This document shows, in pieces, positions 57,297-64,000 of a DNA stretch of 64,000 nucleotides. This DNA is from Drosophila miranda. Its lineage: Eukaryota > Arthropoda > Insecta > Diptera > Drosophilidae. The translations under genes and the position numbers were made by a program. The DNA lies in NCBI RefSeq assembly GCF_003369915.1, contig NC_046677.1:4340001-4404000 (forward strand), read 5' to 3'. Each line of letters begins with the position of its first letter. Position 1 is the first letter of the stretch. A model generated the notes under the pieces. It did no database searches. It was not told the origin of the DNA and saw nothing but the letters and a program-made list of their open reading frames with translations.

Positions 57297-58400
57297 TTCC
57301 CCCTCGTTATTATAATATTTTTTATTTCTAACAATTAAAGTTAAAATATAAATTAATGTAAAATATTCTCGAATGTAATATGAATATTAATATAATATAA
57401 AAACTATAAATTTTATTTTACAGTTTTAATGTCCTTTACCTTTAAGGTCATATTAAAGGACCCCATGGAAACGTAAAATGAAATTTTTAAATTTATTTAT
57501 TTAATTTATTTTTGATCGATTCTGACGATAAATGGCACCAAAAGTCCGAAATGAACCATTTTAGGGATGACAAATTCTATAAAAAAAACTAAACCAAAAT
57601 CTCTTTAAAATACTCTTTGTATTCACGAATAGATTCACGAACCATTAGTGGACATTTCACCGCTTTTACTCGGAGTATATTTAAAAGCCTTTTGTGGTAT
57701 TTTTCGCCGGCTTCCGTTTAAACACTTTTGTGGGCGATCATTAGCATTTCTTATGCCGCGGGGGGCAGGGGTGCCTCAAGTTGCGCTTAGCTACTTCTGG
57801 GGACTGCCTCCTTCTCGTTTAAGTTCCACTTTTGTGGGAGGATATCAGAGTCCGCCGCTGTTTGCCTTCCGCCGCCGCAGCGCCGCGGGGCTAATGTGAT
57901 TTTTATTGGATTTATAAACTTAAGTGTCAACTTCCGTACTTTCAGAAAAGATTTGCATTTTAAACCCCACCCAACTTTTGCCTCAGTTTCGTTTTTCTTT
58001 TTCCGTTAAGAATTAGCCACATAAATATTCCCGCACGTATTCGAAATACTTTTGTTCAATTTTCCAATCGAGAATGCATTTTCCTATGCCACGTCCTTAC
58101 ATTTTGTGCAAATTTTACATCTCACTCTCGACGGGATTTCCCGGCTTGACAAACTTTTCCCCCGACAGTTTGTCGAAGTTCGAAAATGTAGACGCATTCC
58201 GCATTCTTCGCCCTCCTTGGACGGGTCTGTCTTTTGCAGTCAAAGGAGCTGTGCTGTTCATTTGTCTGCATAATTAAATAGAACATTAAATTGGGGGGGA
58301 TTATATACATGTATGTAAGTGCAATAATGAAGACCAAAAGGCAGTTTATTCCTCAATTGAGATTTTTGCAAAAGGAAACCCTAAAAAGCAGGGATCATAA
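57297..58400. other. Non-coding stretch
   Basis: AT-rich at first, then mixed sequence (57640-58270) with short ORFs lacking protein features. Nothing recognised. Confidence 0.5.
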
Positions 58401-58559
58401 GGATTGCAATTTGTATGATACAAATTAAGCTCTGATTTGTATTATTAAAATCAGAAATAAATCTTATTTTCAATATTTATTATTTACAAATTATTTTGTG
58501 TTACTAAAATAAAAATAGCTCTTAATTTTAAATAAGAATTCATTTCTTATTATTATTTC

Positions 58560-59060
58560 TTACTAACAAAATAAGAGGGTATTATTTTTAATTTTTATAA
58601 TAAAAGAAAATACATTTTTGTTTAAAATTTTTCATTACAATAATTATTTTTATTTTAAATATTATTTAGAATTTTTTAAAATTATTGTTTGATTATTTAT
58701 TACTTTTATTATTTAATATTATTTTAATATTATTCTATTTTTTTCATTTAAAAAAAATGAATTCCTTCCATTTTTATTTTAAATTTTTATTAGAAAATTT
58801 AATATTTTTATTTTTTTTTTAATTTTTATTATGAAAGAAAATAAATTTTTGTTTAAAATTTTTCATTACAATAATTATTTTTATTTTAAATTTTAGTTAA
58901 AATTTTTTTAAAATTATTGTTTGATTATTTATTACTATTATTATTTATTATAAGTTTAATATTATTTTATTTTTTTTTATTAAAAAAAAAATTAATGCCT
59001 TCCATTTTTATTAAAATTTAATATATATTTATTGTTACATTTTTATTATAAAAATTATAA
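58560..59060 (+). repeat. AT-rich block with a 230-bp direct repeat
   Basis: Two copies, about 58605-58710 and 58835-58950, share TTTGTTTAAAATTTTTCATT and ATTGTTTGATTATTTATTAC. The whole block is over 85 percent A+T. Confidence 0.6.
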
Positions 59061-60180
59061 AAAATAATAATTGAAGGTACTATGTTTGTAATATCTATTA
59101 TCTTTGGATCCCATGAAATTTTATCCAAAATTGGTTAAGAATCATAATCACTCAAAATGTAAGTATTTGGTAGATGGCCTTTAAGGACATATGATATTCA
59201 AACGAATGGTATTGTAACCTCTCCGTTCAAAGGGTATATGGATTACTTACATACAATCAATATTGAAAAACGCCTTTTTGTTTTGTTTTTATTAAAACAT
59301 TTTCAATTAGTGGAATTCCCACTAAAATCTGTCAGAAATCATCAAAATCAGCGGGCATCCAATAAGCTAAGCGTCGCGATATCATACGAGAGCCGCATGA
59401 CGTGGAGAAATTCCATCCAATTTTCATGGAAACTGTGGCCGGACAGAGAGAGATAAATATTTTAATTTAATAAAAACTTTGGCGGCAGAATGCACGGGGG
59501 AATGCGCCTGAAAGCAAACTACGAGTCGATGCGTTTCCACTTCCATATCTGTCTATGTATCTCTGACTTTTTTTCACTCGTGTCTCCATCTCCCGCTCTC
59601 TCTCTCTCTAGGTCTCTGTCGTTTTTGGCTCTTCAATTAGCGTAATTAATTCTGCTTTTTGAGTGTGTGCGAAAAATGACAAAAATGACCAACGCAATGG
59701 GAATGCTGCAGCTCTGTGCACAAAAAAGAGGAGCAGAAAAATCACTCTCTCTCTCCCTCCCTCTGTGTGTGTGTGTTTGTTTGTGTAACGGTGGCAATGG
59801 CAGCATCCCAGTGGCATGAAAGGACGCATGAAACACGTGACATTTCATACAGAGTTCGTTTCAAAGGAGTAGGGGACACGGGAACGGGCACGGGAACGCA
59901 TTCGTACTCGTCGTAACGCGAATGCTGCAACAACAATCGCTTTTAACGGAAATCGAATATGTGGGACGGATTCTCACATAAGCGAATCAACAGATTGTGG
60001 ATACATTTTACAGTTTTCAACGATAATTGTGGAAATTGAGTGCATTTTTGACGAGTGTGGATATTTGTATGAACCTATAAATAAAACAGATAGAATTTTA
60101 AACACCATTTTAATTAGTTAACAGAATTAGAGCTTTTAATGAATGCCGCCACAGTGGGTTTTTGGAAATCAGCGCTAGAC
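59061..60180. other. Non-coding stretch
   Basis: Contains CT-rich (59590-59612), CTCTCTCT/GTGTGTG (59745-59784) and GGGAACGGGCACGG-like simple repeats. No coding evidence. Confidence 0.5.
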
Positions 60181-60194
60181 TCTCAGATAAATTA

Positions 60195-60680
60195 AGTATA
60201 TTTTATATTTGAAATGAATAAATAAAAAAATATATATGTTTTCTATTTAAATTAAATATATTTCACGGTTAAATGAAATATATTTCATAGTTAAATTAAA
60301 TATATTTCATTTTAAAATTCATTTATTTCATATTTAAAATAAATAAATCAAAAAAAAAATATTTTTTATTTAAAATCAATATTATTCACAGATAAATTAA
60401 ATATATTTCATATTTAAATTCATATATTTAATATTTTAAAATAAATAAATAACAAAAAAAAATGTATTTTCTTTTTAAAAAGAAATATTTTTTATAGATA
60501 AATTAAATATATTTCATATTTAAAATTCATATATTTAATATTTAAAATAAATAAATCAAAATAAAAATATATATTTTCTATTTAAAATAAATATTATTCA
60601 CAGTTAAATTAAATATATATCATATTTAAAATTCATATATTTCATATTTAACATAAATATATTTCATAATTAAAATAAAT
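60195..60680 (+). repeat. AT-rich satellite of about 115 bp period
   Basis: Four or so copies of a unit containing TTAAATATATTTCATATTTA, AAATAAATAAAT and TATTTTCTATTTAAAA. Non-coding. Confidence 0.65.
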
Positions 60681-62187
60681 TTGATTCATACAAAAAAACA
60701 TTTTCATACTTAGATTTAATATCTTTCCTACAAATTTAATTTATTTCTTTTATTTCAAAGAGTTTAATATATAGATTAAAATTTTTTGTTAGATAAAAAT
60801 GAACTCTATTTATTTTCATTATGTTTATATTTAAAAAACGAATCTTTAATTTAAATTCGATTTTTTCTCTAAGCGTATTCAAGCAGAGCTCTAATTTAAA
60901 TGTGGGTTTACAAATATATTGTCTTAATTTAAAAACAAATTAAAGATTTCTTAAAGATACCCTCTGCAAAGAGCTACAAAATAATAGTAGAATGGGTAAA
61001 AAGAATGCCCTCCTGAATGGGTAAAAGGTAGAAGAATAATCTCCCCCCGAATGGCTAAAAGGCACAATAATGAACCCTGCTGAATGGCTGAAATCCAGTC
61101 TCAATTTGGCAATTTAGAATTGTTTTGTGGCGTGTGTGTGTGTTTGCGGTCGACATGGGAACGTGTCTGGAATTAAACTCGTATTTTGTGTTTTTTGTTT
61201 TGTTTTTTTTTTTTCTAATGAAATCAAAGCGAGTGAATGCGGCAATCGAGTTTGAAGCTGAAAAAGGAGCCCCCCGGATAGGGGGGGATGTGATGTGTGT
61301 ATATGGGCGAAAGTACATAAAGTTTATCGGGTATTAAATGCAGTTTCCAATCCTCACTTGTACAAATTTTCGTCGAGTTACAACTTACTTGTAGCCCTGC
61401 AGTCCTGCCTGCGCTCATTGCTCATTGCTCACTTCGGTCCGTACTTACTTACTTCCGCCTTCTTCGGTGGCCAACGAGGCGTTGGATTTTTAGCCGAGTT
61501 CTGGAGTATACACACGCGGTGGGAGAGAGCGAGAGAGGGGGTTGTGGGGGTTGTGGGGGCATCTGTAAGCTGTATTTAAAGTTTGCTTAAAGTTTTTAAT
61601 TTAAATTGCAATGCTAGTGCCGGAGCGAAACGGTTGTGGCTGCCTCATTGCCTGGCACCTTGATTGACGCAATGAATGATTGCCGGGATGCTGCTGGCGT
61701 TGGCTGCTTGGGCTTTTTGCCCAAAAAGTTCGGGCTTTGAATTTATGCACCTGACACTTTCCAGCCAATAAATCGCGCCTCCGATTGGGTCTACAACCAG
61801 GGGATTCTCTGCCTTCGACTGGAACTGCCGCCGACATTTCGGTTGAAGTCATTTAGAGTGGGAATCTATCAAACAAATTGATGGAAAAAGGTCTCTTAGA
61901 GGTAGAGTTTTACCAAGGAATTATCGTGTACACTTTATTCGCCTTCGCACTTGTATAAAAACTACGATTCAATAAAGTATGCATTAAAAAACAAGTCACA
62001 CATCGAAAATCTGCCTAGAACGGAGCAGACCCCCCTCCAGGAGGAGTCAAAGCAACGTCCATTTCCGAGTGGAGAGCACGAGTTGGTTCACGTGGCACCT
62101 TGCTGTTAGATGGAAGGAAATCACTTGTTCAGATCAAACATATTTAAATGTTTTTGAAGTGCTTACCAAATTTCGATCTGCTTCAAA
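60681..62187. other. Non-coding stretch
   Basis: Includes three short GAATGG(G/C)TAAAAGG repeats (60990-61095). A minus-strand ORF at 61601-61852 has an ATG but no recognisable features. Confidence 0.5.
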
Positions 62188-62440
62188 ATGGCTAACTACT
62201 TCTTGTACCCGGAGGAACGCGAGAAGCTCAACAACTGGCTCCAGAAATGGGACATCGACTACCGCACTCGATGCACCAGTTCCGAGATGCCATGTCCGTT
62301 GCCAGGCTAGTGGAAAGATACACAAGGATCTTGTGGATCTCAGCTTTTACAGAGCCTGCACCAGCGTGCCGACGATGCAGAACAACTGGAAGATATTCAA
62401 AATTCACCGGAGATGGGGAGTTTCTCGAATGAATTTGGTT
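62188..62440 (+). pseudogene. Broken SPEF1/CLAMP-like calponin-homology gene
   Basis: The ATG frame reads MANYFLYPEEREKLNNWLQK. The next conserved segment, HQFRDAMSVARLVE, is in a second frame, and KDLVDLSFYRACTS with MQNNWKIF is in a third. Together they follow the order of the CH domain of sperm flagellar protein 1/CLAMP: the W of helix 1, F.D...VA.LV, LVDL..Y and NW. SPEF1 proteins bundle microtubules in cilia and sperm tails. Two frameshifts make this copy a pseudogene unless the read is wrong or small introns exist. The rest of the protein is missing. Confidence 0.5.
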
Positions 62441-62518
62441 ATCTCTAGTATTTTTTAGGGATTATCCGGTATAACACCATGCAACACCAACCAAACGAAC
62501 CATAAACACACCAAAGAA

Positions 62519-62812
62519 CTAAACAAGCGAATTGAAAGGCGCTTTGGTATCTTTTGGGATTAAGGTCTCGTCTGAAATCTTGAAATGTCCATGGCTCTGC
62601 TTCAGAATTCCCCACGCCAGGCCCCTCTCCAGGGAAATGTCCACTGCTTCGCACAGGTGTTCCACGTCGTTAAAGCGGGGATTCTTCAGTTCGCACATCT
62701 CCATGATTACTTCGTTCTTGGAGGCCACGCCCACACTTTGGATGTGTGCCACAACATCCTCGGCCATAGAATGGCAGATACGAGTGCGACTTGTCTTGTT
62801 TTCGATACTCAT
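62519..62812 (-). CDS. Small protein resembling DUF4777 winged-helix family (97 aa)
   Basis: ATG opens MSIENKTSRTRICHSMAEDV; the ORF ends in TAG. Residues 18-82 have the helix-helix-helix-hairpin pattern of the fly DUF4777 proteins (VVAHIQSVGVASKNEVI, then VEHLCEAVDISLERGLAWGI and a short strand pair). Those are small winged-helix proteins, often testis-expressed, of unknown function. The resemblance is from memory and weak. It lies tail-to-tail with the broken SPEF1-like gene. No polyA signal is obvious. Confidence 0.5.
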   Translation of the reverse strand: MSIENKTSRTRICHSMAEDVVAHIQSVGVASKNEVIMEMCELKNPRFNDVEHLCEAVDISLERGLAWGILKQSHGHFKISDETLIPKDTKAPFNSLV

Positions 62813-64000
62813 TTCGCACTAATTTACTAAAATTTCGTTAAAATTCAGTTCTACACAAAAGATTGTTTGTTTTCGACTAGAAAATGGAATAGACTGCCAG
62901 TGGAGAGGAACTGAAAATTCCCAGAAAACTAGATGAAGAAAATGAGCATAGAGCAGCAGGAAATCGACTGTCAAGACCCCATTCGAAGAGGTCCTTAAAT
63001 ACTCCCGACAGATAGGCCAAATGCATCTCATCAAGGATTCAGATAAAACATCTTCTTGGCCTCCGTTTGAGGTACTTTTTCCTCAATTCCCGCAACAAGA
63101 ACCACTTGAAGCTTTCTGTTTACCGTGGCTGCCATTCCCCATTCCCCATTCGAATACCCATTCTGTTGTTTCTGCTGTAAGTGGGGTAGGGGGGGACGCC
63201 CTCCGTGGGGACTGCTGCAGTGGAGCACTCAGCCATGTGTGAATGTTGTTTTATTTTATTTTCTGTTGCTGTTTTTGCCTGCAAAAAAAAGTTTTCTAGT
63301 TGTGAAAAAAGTTTGCAATGATGCCCTATGCAAAGGGGGTACTCCTGTTTCTGTGTTCCCGTAGGTGATGTTTTTTCGTTGAATTTCTCGAGGGCATTCC
63401 GCACTTCGTTCAGTTCTTTCTCTTCCTGCTTGCCGAGATTCTAGCTGACATTTGTATTAATTATTGTCTCAGGTTTATTTAATTTTCAATTACAACTTTG
63501 TTTGGATCCTAAAAATATATCTGTATTACATTTACTTTGCTGGATTCCCAAGACTGTAGCCGCAAGACAAACCTTTAAAATATTGGGCAAACCCCTGACC
63601 CAATGACCCGCAATCAATTTGTTTGCATTAAAGCGATCTCTCAACAGCCACAACAACAACAACAACCACGCCCACATCTCCCACGCAGACAAAAGAGGAG
63701 ACACTGCAGATCGAAGCTAAAGTTAAAGTTAAAGTCGAAACAAGACGTGATTTATCGGCCAGGCCGAGACACACACGAAGGCAGGCCAGCCGTTTCGGGC
63801 CAACCTTTTGTAATGATAGCCGGTGCCGGCCCGAGGAGAGCCCCATAATTGCTGGTGGCTGGGGCTCTGCTCGAACTTTGACTTGCAGATGGGTCCGTCT
63901 CCGTCTGGGCCGAAATGGCCTCTAATGAATGGCTTTTGGCACGAAATGAGTTGTGTGACAGACAGACAGGTGGGTCCATCTTTTGCAGAGAAGAAATTTC
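62813..64000. other. Non-coding stretch to window end
   Basis: Contains a CAA run (63651-63667) and repeated AAGTTAAAG (63716-63737). Short ORFs lack protein features. It may be intron or flank of a gene beyond the window. Confidence 0.5.

Noticed and set aside
61601-61852. 83-codon minus-strand ORF with ATG
   Set aside because: Composition resembles ordinary fly intergenic sequence; no motif, neighbour or splice evidence.

Overview
The window looks like Drosophila DNA, most likely from the obscura group. It has short GT-AG introns of 56-66 bp, a Cys-Gly-Pro sperm-tail gene of the Mst(3)CGP type, a DINE-1/mini-me element with a GTCY microsatellite, a BEL/Pao LTR element, and GA- and AT-rich intergenic DNA. 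The species assignment is an inference from these features. I recognised no tRNA or rRNA gene.

Positions 1-39175 are a tandem array of ten head-to-tail units of about 2.8-4.3 kb, with boundaries at 3011, 7335, 11333, 15350, 19687, 23790, 27893, 30649 and 34912. A full unit holds, in order: a GA-rich block, a short ORF, a 29-bp minisatellite, a three-exon microgene (+), a truncated Fascetto/PRC1-like gene (-), a second microgene copy (+), and a two-exon gene (+) that splices a short leader onto a Cys-Gly-Pro repeat. Eight units carry the Feo-like gene (six open, two frameshifted). Units 1 and 8 lack it and have one microgene copy. The Feo-like ORF keeps only the N-terminal half of the PRC1/Ase1/MAP65 family and takes its last codons and stop from unit DNA. 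The array ends at 38652-38849 in a simpler, diverged single-exon Mst(3)CGP gene that looks like the source of the Cys-Gly-Pro part. This is a co-amplified set combining a spindle-midzone protein fragment with a sperm-structural protein. I regard it as the most unusual content of the window and as a candidate for meiotic or sex-chromosome conflict; that role is inference.

Positions 39176-64000 are mostly non-coding. They contain a 32-bp inverted repeat related to the unit boundary, a CATCTACA-rich tract, a non-autonomous DNA transposon (43189-44084) with a 36-bp tandem array inside, and an unrecognised 332-residue gene (44965-45963). A young BEL/Pao retrotransposon fossil with 299-bp LTRs and a 5-bp target duplication lies at 46688-53280. 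Beyond it are a DINE-1-like element (56217-57296), AT-rich repeat blocks, a broken SPEF1/CLAMP-like calponin-homology gene (62188-62440) and a small gene resembling DUF4777 winged-helix proteins (62519-62812, minus strand).
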